Shown here: positions 8,305 through 16,617 of the stretch, piece by piece
How the letters are laid out: each line of letters opens with the position of its first letter
How positions within the stretch are numbered: the stretch's first letter is position 1
Notes under the pieces: model-generated
What the model was told of the DNA's origin: nothing
The model's database searches: none
Seen by the model: only the letters and a program-made list of their open reading frames with translations
Program-made: the position numbers and the translations under genes
DNA from: Polyangiaceae bacterium
GTDB lineage: Bacteria; Myxococcota_A; Polyangia; Polyangiales; Polyangiaceae
Length of the DNA: 46,149 nucleotides
Direction of reading: 5' to 3'
NCBI GenBank assembly: GCA_009780955.1
Contig: WQZB01000039.1
Coordinates: forward strand, 1-46,149

Positions 8305-8612
8305 CCGTTCACCTTGGCGAAGAAGGCCGTTGCTCTTTTTAATATCTCTCGCTCCATGCGCAACGTTCTGTTCTCACGGCGCAAGGCAGTGAGCTCTTCG
8401 CGCTCCGCCGTCGTCAGCGCTCCTGCTGCTCCCTTGCCCTCGTCCACATCGGCCTGCCTCACCCAGGCGCGTATCGACTTCTCGGTCACTTCCAGATCAC
8501 GAGCCACCGCTCCGATTGGCTTTCCACTCGTCCGTACGAGCCGAACGACATCCGCCTTGTACTCCGGCGTGAACCGTCTCCGCTTCTTCTTCGCACCTCC
8601 CGCCCATGTCAT
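8301..8612 (-). CDS. IS3-family transposase OrfA (copy A)
   Basis: This is a helix-turn-helix DNA-binding subunit of 103 residues. It has the RRRFTPEYKADVVRLVR start, the HTH around GAVARDLEVTEKSIRAWVRQA, and a C-terminal leucine-zipper-like helix (ELTALRRENRTLRMEREILK). Compared with copy B, the sequence between the GGAGG and the Lys run is shortened, so the native ATG of copy B is missing. The only ATG left, at 8612, adds MTWAGG. The TGA stop overlaps the GTG of OrfB, as expected for programmed or coupled OrfAB production. It is nearly identical in protein to copy B's OrfA. Confidence 0.85.
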   Translation of the reverse strand: MTWAGGAKKKRRRFTPEYKADVVRLVRTSGKPIGAVARDLEVTEKSIRAWVRQADVDEGKGAAGALTTAEREELTALRRENRTLRMEREILKRATAFFAKVNG

Positions 8613-8628
8613 CTCGGGCTTCCTCGGG

Positions 8629-8653
8629 TGTCCACCAAATCGGGTGAAGTCCA
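8629..8653 (-). repeat. IS3 copy A terminal inverted repeat, OrfA end
   Basis: Read on the minus strand this starts TGGACTTCACCCGATTTGG, pairing with the repeat at 7490-7514. The next outward bases on the minus strand (CTGAAC) resemble the usual element tip, so the true end may lie 5-6 bases further out. Confidence 0.75.
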
Positions 8654-8728
8654 GTTCAGCTCGATCGTCGTCGTCGCCGGGAGATCTAGCGCCTCGACCT
8701 CCATCCAGAATGACTTGAAGACCGCCGA

Positions 8729-11224
8729 TCACCCTTGAACCGATTCCCTGGCGGCCGCGGCATCTACGACGATGCTGCCATTGCGAACATCGACCTTTGC
8801 CACCGCGCCGCGGGCAAGCGTGCCCTTGAGAATCATCTCCGCGATCGGCGCCTCGACATAACGCCCGATGGCGCGTCGCATGGGACGCGCGCCCATTTCC
8901 GGATCGAAGCCACCCCGGTCGAGCAGCGCGTCGATAGCCACCGGGCTCGCGTGGATCCTCACGCCGCGCGCCTGCTCGAGATCGCGAGAGAGTGCACACA
9001 AAATGCGCCGCGCAATTTCGGCAACGTCGTCGCGATCGAGTGGCGCGAACGCAAGCACTTCGTCGAGGCGGTTGTACAGCTCCGGCGGCAGCGCACGGCG
9101 AGCCGCTTCGATGACGCTCTCGCGATAAGCTTCGATTTCGCGCGCAGGCATACGGCCCACGTCGTCCTTGCGTTGCCCGCCATGGCTGGGAGGACCAAAA
9201 CCAATGCGGCCACGCTCGCGGGCTTTCGGCGAGAGCTCCGCGCCGATGTTCGAGGTGAGCACAATGACTGTGTTCGTGAAGTCCACGGTGCGTCCGCGAC
9301 CGTCGGTGAGGCGACCTTCGTCGAACACACCGAGGAAGCTCTCGAGCACGTCGCGATGTGCCTTTTCGATCTCGTCGAGAAGCACGACTTGATAAGGCCG
9401 TCGCCGCACCGCTTCGGTGAGCTGTCCGCCAGCGTCGTGACCGACATAACCGGGTGGCGCCCCCACCAGACGCGCAATGGCATGCGACTCGGCATACTCG
9501 GAAAGATCGAGCCGTGTCATGGCGCTGTCCGTGTGAAAAAGGCATTGCGCGATGGCCTTCGCGGTTTCGGTCTTACCAACGCCCGTTGGACCCAAAGCCA
9601 AAAATGTGCCGATGGGCCTTTTCGATCGGAAGCCAGAAGCGTTGCGGCGAAGCACAGTGGCGATGCGCGCGAGCTCGCCGGTGTGGCCAACGATGCGCGC
9701 GGCAAGGAGCTGTTCGATATGCAAGAGTCGCTCGGCATCGGTCTCGAGCAGCCGCTCTTCGGGCACGCCCGAAAGTTCGCTCACCACCTCGGCAACGTGA
9801 CCTGGATCGACCTTGCTTTCGCCGCGACGCTTGGCGCGCGCGCCTGCCAAATCGAGGATTTGCACAGCCTTGTCGGGCAGGGCCTTGCCTGGCAAATAGC
9901 GCACGCTCCACGTCACGGCCTTGGCGAGCGCGTCGTGCTCGTAGGCGCATGCATGATGCTGCTCGAAAAGCGGCGTGATGCTTTCAATGGCAACAAGGGC
10001 TTTTTCCGGTGGCAACTCACCAACGTCAATGGGCGTAAAGCACCGAGACAATCCTGGATCCGCATCCACGACGCGCCGATAATCTTCCGCGGTCGTGGCA
10101 CCAATGCACACGATCTCACCGCGAAAGAGCGCAAGGCGAAGCTCGCTCGAGGCCTCGTCGCCAGCGTCCTGACTGAATAGAACGTGCATCTCATCGAAGA
10201 ACAAGATGACGCGGCCTTTGGCGCGCGAAACTTCGGCTTTGAGTTGGCCAAGCTTCTCGGCGAGCGATCCCCGCACCGCGGTTCCGGCGAGCAGCGACGC
10301 CGGCTCGATGGCAACGACAATGCGGTCTTCGAAGCACGCAACGCGAGCGCCATCCGCGATACGCGTTGCAATGCCATGCACAAGGCTTGTTTTGCCAACA
10401 CCGGGTGGACCGATGAGGCACGCGTTGTTGGCGTGACGCTTGGCGAGCACGTCGAGCGCATGCTCGATCTCCTCGTCGCGACCGACAACCGGATCGAGCT
10501 CGCCGCGGGCAGCTGCCTCGGTCAAGTTCTGACCGAGCGCCGAGAGCATAGGAAATTGCTTCGGATCGAGGGAAAAACGGCCTTGTCGTGACTGCGAAGC
10601 AGCCGCGCGCTGCTTCTTGGCTTTGGGCGCGTTCGGGTGCGTCGTAGGCGCCACAGGGGAAGGCTTTGGCGATACCTTCGGCGAGGCAGGCTTCGACACC
10701 GGCGCTATCGGCGCTATTCGCACGAGCCCGCTTGGGCGCTGGCTGCTCATCGCCGCGATGGACGTTTTCGAAGGCACTGTGCGACGCGGCGGTGCAATTC
10801 CCATCGCGAGCTGCATCGTGACGACACGCAGGCGCGTCACGTCGATTCCACATTGGACCATGGCGCGGTGCGCTGCTGTCCCCGCTTGCTGGCAAAGCGC
10901 AAAGAGCGCATGCACCGCGCCGGCATCGCCGCGCCCGGAGCCACTTCTGCCTGCAAGCTCGCGCGCCTTCTGCAATGTGCACGCAATCGCATCGGCAGCA
11001 TCGTCCAACGTCACGCGCGCGGCTTTGAGCGCAACGTCGACATCGAGTCTGCGTTCGAGCAGAAGCCGAGCCGCCTCGTCGTGGCCACTGGCAATGGCCG
11101 CAAGAAGATGCGTGGTGGTTGGCTTTTGACCACGCTCTTCGGCCAAGTCTTCGGCCAAACGTCGCAACGCGAGAAGATCGGTGTCGCTGCGCGTACAAAG
11201 CGCCTTTTGCATCGTGCTTGCCAT
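8729..11224 (-). CDS. ClpA/ClpC-type double AAA+ protein unfoldase
   Basis: This is an ATP-driven protein unfoldase, 831 residues. Residues 1-140 are a Clp-N-like helical domain. Residues 140-215 form a Pro/Ala/Lys-rich linker. AAA-1 has Walker A GPPGVGKT (272-279) and Walker B LFFDEMH (341-347). AAA-2 has Walker A GPTGVGKT (545-552), Walker B VVLLDEIEKAH and the C-terminal D2-small domain. No ClpB-type coiled middle domain is present. An IGF tripeptide (RGRIGFGPP) sits where ClpA/ClpC/ClpX carry the ClpP-docking loop, so it probably feeds ClpP. The start is the ATG at 11224; the longer reading needs a TTG. It is the last gene of a minus-strand run after a zinc-ribbon membrane protein, 47 bases upstream. 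It cannot be assigned to clpA or clpC with certainty. Confidence 0.88.
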   Translation of the reverse strand: MASTMQKALCTRSDTDLLALRRLAEDLAEERGQKPTTTHLLAAIASGHDEAARLLLERRLDVDVALKAARVTLDDAADAIACTLQKARELAGRSGSGRGDAGAVHALFALCQQAGTAAHRAMVQCGIDVTRLRVVTMQLAMGIAPPRRTVPSKTSIAAMSSQRPSGLVRIAPIAPVSKPASPKVSPKPSPVAPTTHPNAPKAKKQRAAASQSRQGRFSLDPKQFPMLSALGQNLTEAAARGELDPVVGRDEEIEHALDVLAKRHANNACLIGPPGVGKTSLVHGIATRIADGARVACFEDRIVVAIEPASLLAGTAVRGSLAEKLGQLKAEVSRAKGRVILFFDEMHVLFSQDAGDEASSELRLALFRGEIVCIGATTAEDYRRVVDADPGLSRCFTPIDVGELPPEKALVAIESITPLFEQHHACAYEHDALAKAVTWSVRYLPGKALPDKAVQILDLAGARAKRRGESKVDPGHVAEVVSELSGVPEERLLETDAERLLHIEQLLAARIVGHTGELARIATVLRRNASGFRSKRPIGTFLALGPTGVGKTETAKAIAQCLFHTDSAMTRLDLSEYAESHAIARLVGAPPGYVGHDAGGQLTEAVRRRPYQVVLLDEIEKAHRDVLESFLGVFDEGRLTDGRGRTVDFTNTVIVLTSNIGAELSPKARERGRIGFGPPSHGGQRKDDVGRMPAREIEAYRESVIEAARRALPPELYNRLDEVLAFAPLDRDDVAEIARRILCALSRDLEQARGVRIHASPVAIDALLDRGGFDPEMGARPMRRAIGRYVEAPIAEMILKGTLARGAVAKVDVRNGSIVVDAAAARESVQG

Positions 11225-11271
11225 CGCACGAGTTGCCCAGCCGGGCCAACAAACCAAAGGCGACTTGCGGA

Positions 11272-11877
11272 TTACCGCCTACCGTGCACGGCACAGGCCC
11301 ACGCCGTGTTGCGCTGACTGACCATGTCGAGAACGTATTTCACCTGAGGCCCAACGATTGGAACCTTTGACGAAATGCTTTTGTTTACGGCATCTTCACC
11401 GGGCTTGCTCACACGCGTCGCGCTTGCGAGCTCGGCAACGCTTTTGCACTTTGGGCAGTGGAAAACGAGCAATGCCGCCATTTGTTCCGTGTTCGCGATG
11501 GGCGCGCCTTGCAGACGAACGAGACCATCGAAGTTGCCTTGCCCCACCAATGTCACGGCCTGCTGAACCTGTGGCAAGATCTCGAGCGGATACGCCGTCG
11601 ACGTCTCTTCGAGTTCCGCTTTGCACCTGGCGCACCCTCGTGCAAGCGAAGTAAACATGACACCAATTCCCCCGAGGCAAAAGGCAGGACCTGCCAGGAG
11701 CACCCCGATTGAGTATCTGCCTCCAAAGTAAAATATGTAAGCTACAATTAAAAGACCAAGGGCAACAGCCCCAAGACCACCGAACAGACGCCCGGGCAAG
11801 AAGATCCTTCGAAACGAATTGGCAGCCGCCCCACTTGGCGGCGGCTGATACGCTGATGGCGAATGCATCGGTTGCAT
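11272..11877 (-). CDS. membrane protein with a two-CxxC zinc-ribbon-like module
   Basis: This is a 201-residue protein of unknown function. After a short Pro-rich N-terminus, two hydrophobic helices span roughly residues 25-75 (LFGGLGAVALGLLIVAYIFY and a second around VLLAGPAFCLGGIGVMF). They are followed by CARC and, about 65 residues later, CPKC, which could bind one metal. The ATG at 11877 is preceded by GGAG at a good distance, which decides the start over the longer frame that would run into rsmG. The gene sits between rsmG and the Clp unfoldase on the same strand, so co-expression is likely, but no shared function can be inferred. Confidence 0.6.
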   Translation of the reverse strand: MQPMHSPSAYQPPPSGAAANSFRRIFLPGRLFGGLGAVALGLLIVAYIFYFGGRYSIGVLLAGPAFCLGGIGVMFTSLARGCARCKAELEETSTAYPLEILPQVQQAVTLVGQGNFDGLVRLQGAPIANTEQMAALLVFHCPKCKSVAELASATRVSKPGEDAVNKSISSKVPIVGPQVKYVLDMVSQRNTAWACAVHGRR

Positions 11878-11908
11878 GGGACTCCGTGTGCGCTGTAGAT
11901 GCGTCAAA

Positions 11909-12544
11909 TTACCGCGTTTGTTCTTGACAAGCAACGTAGCGCACGGCACGGCGAACTGTCCCGGTCAGCGGCCAGCAATAGGTAACGTCGATGTCGATTC
12001 GCGCGCCAAGAGCGACCGGCGGCTCATCGCGCGCCAAAAGCACCCACGCCGTTGGCGCGAGCATGAGCCCGAGCGGCACCCACGCGTCCGGCTTCAGCGT
12101 TGCACGCGAGATCGCAACATCCCACCCGCTTCCCTTGCCCCACTTGACCTGGGGCTCGTGCACTTCGCGGGCGAGATTCTCCCCGCGATCGCAAGCAAGC
12201 TCGATGTCGCGCCGACCGAGCGTGCCGATGACCGTGCGCAGAAACGAAGCGCGCTTGCGTTGCGGTTCCACCAACGTGAGCTTGAGATCGGGCCGCAAGA
12301 TCGCGAGCGCAAGTCCAGGCGCGCCAGCCCCGCTTCCCACATCGACCACGCGCACCGCTAAAGAGATGTATTTTGCAAGCACCGCGGCATCGGCAAGCGT
12401 CAAGTCGATAAATTCATCGTCCGAGCGTGCGGCGGTGAGATCGATGCGCGCATTCCACTGCGAAAGCAGGGAAAGCCAGCACTCGATGCTTTCATGGTGT
12501 ACCGCATCGATACCAAGTTGGCTGAGGCGTTGGCTGTTTACCAT
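11909..12544 (-). CDS. rsmG: 16S rRNA (guanine527-N7) methyltransferase
   Basis: RsmG methylates N7 of G527 in 16S rRNA using SAM. The 211-residue length fits the family. The N-terminal helices (WLSLLSQWNARIDLTA) are typical, followed by the SAM motif VVDVGSGAGAPGLALAI, the acidic turn of motif II (LTLVEPQRKRASFLR) and the AISRATLKPDAW segment, which corresponds to the family's SRA region. The ATG at 12544 replaces a TTG three codons upstream. The GidA/MnmG and ParAB neighbours often seen with rsmG are not here. The divergent upstream gene is a kinase starting at 12625. Confidence 0.88.
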   Translation of the reverse strand: MVNSQRLSQLGIDAVHHESIECWLSLLSQWNARIDLTAARSDDEFIDLTLADAAVLAKYISLAVRVVDVGSGAGAPGLALAILRPDLKLTLVEPQRKRASFLRTVIGTLGRRDIELACDRGENLAREVHEPQVKWGKGSGWDVAISRATLKPDAWVPLGLMLAPTAWVLLARDEPPVALGARIDIDVTYCWPLTGTVRRAVRYVACQEQTR

Positions 12545-12624
12545 GTCAAGCAAATCGAAGGCGGGCTAACGGAAATTCGAAGAGTAGCGGCATACGAACA
12601 AAAGCGATAATTCGAAAAAGCCTC

Positions 12625-13728
12625 ATGCTCGCCACATCTGCTCCGCCCACCGCGCTTGCTACGTTTGCGGTCGATTTTGCTCCGCTCACTTCTCTTGTAT
12701 ACCGCACATTCGGCGCCGAACCACTCGTCACGCCAATGCCCGGCGGCGCCTCCACGCGTCGCTACTATCGACTCGTTCTACCCGATGGGCGGCGCGCCGT
12801 TGCCATGTACATGCCCGAGGGTGGCAAACCCGAAGAAGTGCACAACACGCACGGCGCGGAGCGCTGGCCGTTCCTCGATGTGCGCGAGTTGCTCGACACT
12901 CGCGGCATCCATGTCCCCGCCCTCTTTGCCGAGGATACGGACCACGGCTGGCTCGTCATCGAAGATCTCGGCGACGACACGCTCGCCAATTGGCTGTTGA
13001 AACACCCCGCCGATAAATCTGTACTCTACACACAAGCGGTGACCGATCTCGCGCGTGCCCAACGTGCGCTCGCCGATCTGCCAAAGGGCTCTTTCGTGGC
13101 GAGCCGCAGATTCGATTTCGACATGCTAAGATGGGAAATCGAGCATTTTCGCGAATGGGGGCTCGACGCGCGTGGTCAATCGTTTGCCGCAAGCGACGTG
13201 GCTACGTGGAACCGCATCGCCGATCGCCTCGCACGGCGCGTGGCCGACCTGCCCTATTGCTTTGTTCATCGCGATTACCAATCGCGCAACCTCATGGTTG
13301 CCCGTGCACGCGGCACTGCATGCGATATGCACTTGGTTTGGATCGACTTTCAGGATGCGCTTCTTGGACCTCGCGTTTACGACCTCGTGGCCCTGCTGAG
13401 CGATAGTTACCAAGAATTCGACCGCGCTTTTGTCGAGGCTCGGCTCGACGAATACGCGCAGGCCGCAGACGTGCCTTGGTCGAGCCGGGCAGAGCTCATT
13501 GACGAATTCGATCTCGTCACGGTCCAGCGCAAACTCAAAGACGCAGGGCGCTTCGTGTTTATCGACCGGCAGAAAAACAATCCGTCGTTTCTCAAGTTCG
13601 TTCCAAAGACCATTCACAAAGTGCGTGCCGCTCTCGAGCGACTTGCACCGGGCGATTCGGATATGCGCGATCTCTTTGCCATTCTTCAGCGAACCCTCGG
13701 CAACGAATTCGAAGTTGCAACATCATGA
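12625..13728 (+). CDS. APH-fold sugar kinase, AmgK-like
   Basis: This is a phosphotransferase of the aminoglycoside-phosphotransferase/choline-kinase fold, 367 residues. The catalytic loop HRDYQSRNLM and the metal-binding WIDFQDALLGPRVYDLVALL match the AmgK group, which phosphorylates the anomeric position of N-acetylmuramic acid or N-acetylglucosamine for cell-wall recycling. The N-terminal lobe carries PMPGGASTRRYYRL and a VIEDLGDD hinge. The usual neighbour MurU is absent; instead the gene overlaps the next one, a GH35-like glycosidase, by 4 bases (ATGA). A sugar released by that enzyme may therefore be the substrate (inference). Antibiotic resistance is unlikely. Confidence 0.8.
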   Translation: MLATSAPPTALATFAVDFAPLTSLVYRTFGAEPLVTPMPGGASTRRYYRLVLPDGRRAVAMYMPEGGKPEEVHNTHGAERWPFLDVRELLDTRGIHVPALFAEDTDHGWLVIEDLGDDTLANWLLKHPADKSVLYTQAVTDLARAQRALADLPKGSFVASRRFDFDMLRWEIEHFREWGLDARGQSFAASDVATWNRIADRLARRVADLPYCFVHRDYQSRNLMVARARGTACDMHLVWIDFQDALLGPRVYDLVALLSDSYQEFDRAFVEARLDEYAQAADVPWSSRAELIDEFDLVTVQRKLKDAGRFVFIDRQKNNPSFLKFVPKTIHKVRAALERLAPGDSDMRDLFAILQRTLGNEFEVATS

Positions 13729-15821
13729 TATCTTCGAGTCCTCGTTCGGAACGAAACCCGAAGATGGTGCGAGCTTGCGCCGAGGGTCTTTACCTTGGCG
13801 ATAAGCGCGAAACGATCCCGCTTTTTGCCGGCGCAATGCACTACTGGCAACACTCGCCGGGCGATTGGGGCCCGTGCCTCGACGCCATGAAGGCAATGGG
13901 CCTCAGGCTCGTCGACACGTACGTTCCGTGGGCTGTGCACGAAATGGCACAAGGCACATTCGACTTCGGAGAGCGCAACGCGCGCCTTGACGTGGCGCGT
14001 TTTGTTCGCATGGCCGCGGAGCGAAACCTCTATGTCATTGTGCGCCCCGGTCCGCATATCAATGCAGAACTCACGCTTTTCGGGCTGCCCGAGCGCGTGG
14101 TTTGGAACCGCGAGTGCCAGGCCCGCAGCCCGCGCAATAACCCCGTTGTTCTACCCATACTTCCGCGATCGTTTCCGGTGCCAAGCTACGCGAGCCACGC
14201 CTTCCACGCTGAGGCGGCGCTCTGGTTTCGTGCATGCGGCAAGGTGCTTGCGCCTCTTTTGTATCCCCACGGCCCCATCGTGATGCTGCAAGTCGACAAC
14301 GAAGGCTCGCTTTACTTCCGCGACAGCCCTTACGATCAAGACTACCACCCTGATGCGATTGCGCTCTTTCGCAATTTCCTTCACGATAAATACGAAAATG
14401 TGAAGGTGCTGAGCGAAGTGTGGGGAGAGAGTCACGATTCTTTTGAAGCCGTCACACCGCCCGTATGCTTCGACGCAAAGCAAAGCCGCGAGCTTGTGCG
14501 CCACCTCGACTGGGTGGAGTTCCACGAACACTTGCTGGCACACGCCATGGGCCGGTTTTCGCAATCGCTCGAGAGCGCGGGCTTGTCGGGGGTGGTAACT
14601 ACCCACAATTTTCCGCTCGGCGAATCCGTGACACCGCTCAACGCAGCGCGCTTCATCAAGGTCGTCGATTTCGCCAGTCTCGACTACTACCACGCGTCGA
14701 GCCCCCAGCAGCACATGGCAATTCTCCGGCGCACCAGCGAGCTCGCCGTTCGCTCCGAGGGCCTCGGTGTCAGTGCGTTCGGTGCCGAGGTTGGTGCCGG
14801 ATTTTCGCCGATTTTCCCACCGCTCGACGAAAAAGATTCCCTATACACGCTATTGTGCGCTCTCGCCTATGGCTTGCGCGGGTTCAACCTGTACATGGCT
14901 GTCGACCGTGATCGCTGGATCGGCGCGCCCATCGATGTGCGTGGCATTCCACGGCGGCTGGCCGACAAGGTTCACGCGCTCATCCGCGCGCTCACCAAGG
15001 TCCAATTCACCACGCTTCGAAGGCGCGCGCCTGTGCGCTTGGTTGTGCCGCGCACGCTTCGAAGGCTAGCGCGCAGCACACACGCTTTTGGGCCGATCAC
15101 GCCGTCCGCATTTCACCTCGGGGGGTTTGGGTTCATCGATAGCTGCCTTGAAGACGACTTCGGTCTTGGCGAATTCGCGCCGATGGTTGGAGAGTCGTTC
15201 GTGCGCAGTTTCGAGAGCGCGCTTCTCACGCGCGGCGTTGCCTTCGCGCACGTGAGAGGCGAGAGCTTCGAGGCAAGCGTCAAAGACGCCGCGTGGATCG
15301 TGTGCACAACCGCCGGCGGCATTGAGCAAGACCTGCTCGCCCAGCTTCAACGCGCGGCCGAAAAAGGAGTCAAGGTGACCCTCGGTCCAGGGCTGCCAAA
15401 ACGCGATGGCAGCATGCGCGAGATCGATCTACCCCGCGACATGCCTGGAATGCGTGAAATTGAAATCGCGACGCTCGAAGATCCGGCAGAAGCCGACGCG
15501 CTCGTCGCGCGGCGGATCGCCGAATTGGGCCTTCCAACCAACCCCGTTGATGTTCCCGACGTTCATGTGACCGTGCACGAGGACGCAGAAGGAATCGCGA
15601 AAGTCGCCTTTGTCATGAACCCAACGGGCAATACCGTAATGGCAACCGTGGGGCTCGGAAAAGGGGCCTGTGAGCTCGTCGATCTGTTGGGTGGCGGGCG
15701 CCGTGGCCACATCAAGTCAGATTCGGGCGTGTTTGCGGTCGAAGTTCCCGCACGCACCGTGCGAATGTTTTCGGTTACTGAAAATCCTGCGTTGCCCAAA
15801 ACGTTTTTCCGTCGGCACTGA
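13725..15821 (+). CDS. GH35-like beta-galactosidase family glycoside hydrolase
   Basis: This is a 698-residue TIM-barrel glycosidase. GH35-type landmarks are FAGAMHYWQHSPGDWGPCLDAMKAMGLRLVDTYVPW, given here in key parts only: MHYWQ near residue 38 and YVPW near 66. VIVRPGPHINAEL follows at 105-116, and PIVMLQVDNEGS at 184-195 has Glu193 as the probable acid/base. A second Glu in FGAEVGAGF is the likely nucleophile. No signal peptide is visible, so it probably acts in the cytoplasm. The C-terminal half (glutaminase/GATase-like and beta domains) is less conserved. The ATG at 13725 overlaps the kinase stop by 4 bases; an ATG at 13764 is an alternative. Its 3' end overlaps the convergent CAP gene by 47 bases. 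Confidence 0.8.
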   Translation: MISSSPRSERNPKMVRACAEGLYLGDKRETIPLFAGAMHYWQHSPGDWGPCLDAMKAMGLRLVDTYVPWAVHEMAQGTFDFGERNARLDVARFVRMAAERNLYVIVRPGPHINAELTLFGLPERVVWNRECQARSPRNNPVVLPILPRSFPVPSYASHAFHAEAALWFRACGKVLAPLLYPHGPIVMLQVDNEGSLYFRDSPYDQDYHPDAIALFRNFLHDKYENVKVLSEVWGESHDSFEAVTPPVCFDAKQSRELVRHLDWVEFHEHLLAHAMGRFSQSLESAGLSGVVTTHNFPLGESVTPLNAARFIKVVDFASLDYYHASSPQQHMAILRRTSELAVRSEGLGVSAFGAEVGAGFSPIFPPLDEKDSLYTLLCALAYGLRGFNLYMAVDRDRWIGAPIDVRGIPRRLADKVHALIRALTKVQFTTLRRRAPVRLVVPRTLRRLARSTHAFGPITPSAFHLGGFGFIDSCLEDDFGLGEFAPMVGESFVRSFESALLTRGVAFAHVRGESFEASVKDAAWIVCTTAGGIEQDLLAQLQRAAEKGVKVTLGPGLPKRDGSMREIDLPRDMPGMREIEIATLEDPAEADALVARRIAELGLPTNPVDVPDVHVTVHEDAEGIAKVAFVMNPTGNTVMATVGLGKGACELVDLLGGGRRGHIKSDSGVFAVEVPARTVRMFSVTENPALPKTFFRRH

Positions 15822-16482
15822 TTGCGAATCCGCAAGCAACTTTCGTGAAGGCCGGATTGGTCATATTGATATAATGACTATGCTCTTCATACGGTTCACC
15901 CGGACCTTCATCCCACATCTGCTGAAAGCATTCTAGGAGACTTGGATCGATGGGAAGCGGGTACCAGAAGCACTCGTTCTGGGCCCACGCTTTGGCATTG
16001 GGAGTAACACATGTTCCAATCGCGCTGTGAGCGATGTTGGCGGCCATGTCGGTTGCGGCTTCGCCGTCGACACACGATTCGGCGTCCGACCAACGCGCGA
16101 GCGGTGGCAAACCTACCGTGGCGCGGTAGGCGTTGATCGTGTCGACGCAAAGCTGCTGGACCGAGCCGTCACCAGCATCTTGCGACGGAGGTGCGGCTGC
16201 ATCGAGCGGGAGAACTGCGTCGGACGCATCAGACTCGGCGGCCGCATCGAGGGGCGGAGATATGTCTGCATCCTGCACCAAATTGCCACTGGCATCACTT
16301 GAATCAACAGAAGATCCCGCGTCGCCAGGCGTGGCTCCTTGCCCACGAAGCGTGTCGTCGGGCGTTGCCGAGGCGGCGGCATTGTCCGCGGTTAGCTCGT
16401 CGGGCGGTGTTGCGACGGCGCAAGCCACGAACAAAAAGCCAAGGGCAACGGTCAATGTGCCATGCATAAAAGACCGTTTCAT
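15775..16482 (-). CDS. CAP-domain lipoprotein (paralogue 1)
   Basis: This is a predicted surface lipoprotein of 235 residues. The signal peptide MKRSFMHGTLTVALGFLFVAC ends in a lipobox-like FVAC. An Asp/Ser/Ala-rich linker of about 100 residues follows, and then a CAP (SCP/PR1) domain: INAYRATVGLPPL, several Cys likely in disulfides, HSHYINMTNPAFTKVACGFA and a C-terminal ADGKTFWATQDF. The catalytic-like His/Glu set of CAP proteins is partly visible. The ATG at 16482 is chosen because the signal peptide starts there. A closely similar gene lies 136 bases upstream on the same strand. The 3' end overlaps the convergent GH35 gene. Confidence 0.8.
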   Translation of the reverse strand: MKRSFMHGTLTVALGFLFVACAVATPPDELTADNAAASATPDDTLRGQGATPGDAGSSVDSSDASGNLVQDADISPPLDAAAESDASDAVLPLDAAAPPSQDAGDGSVQQLCVDTINAYRATVGLPPLARWSDAESCVDGEAATDMAANIAHSAIGTCVTPNAKAWAQNECFWYPLPIDPSLLECFQQMWDEGPGEPYEEHSHYINMTNPAFTKVACGFAISADGKTFWATQDFQ

Positions 16483-16617
16483 GCTTACCACTTTACATAT
16501 CCATGGCTTGCGCGTCGACATGGCAATTATGCATTTTTCTACTGCAATCGATATAGATTTCAATCACCCTTTCTAATTCCACTTTCACCCAAATTTCACG
16601 GCCGTGCTCCTGATATT

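Larger units (their letters stand above)
7490..8653 (-). mobile_element. IS3-family insertion sequence, copy A (decayed)
   Basis: This is an insertion sequence of about 1.16 kb with imperfect 25-bp terminal inverted repeats at 7490-7514 and 8629-8653. Both ends share the core CACCCGATTTGGTGGACA read inwards. It carries OrfA and OrfB on the minus strand with the IS3 arrangement, OrfB overlapping the OrfA stop. No target duplication is clear in the flanking 3-4 bases. OrfB has lost an internal segment and carries a stop and frameshifts, so the copy cannot move by itself. A second copy (copy B) lies at 33.2 kb. Confidence 0.85.

Noticed and set aside
8301..9545. A single 414-residue minus-strand frame reading into OrfA
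   Set aside because: Only the last 103 residues are transposase OrfA; the rest is an Arg/Ser/His-rich shadow of the Clp unfoldase gene on the same strand in another frame.
8735..10180. 481-residue plus-strand open frame
   Set aside because: It is fully antisense to the Clp unfoldase gene, with no recognisable domain; long antisense frames are common in GC-rich DNA.
12625..13728. Aminoglycoside-resistance phosphotransferase
   Set aside because: The fold is shared, but the motif details (HRDYQSRNLM, WIDFQDALLGPRVYDL) and coupling to a glycosidase fit the AmgK-like sugar kinase group better.
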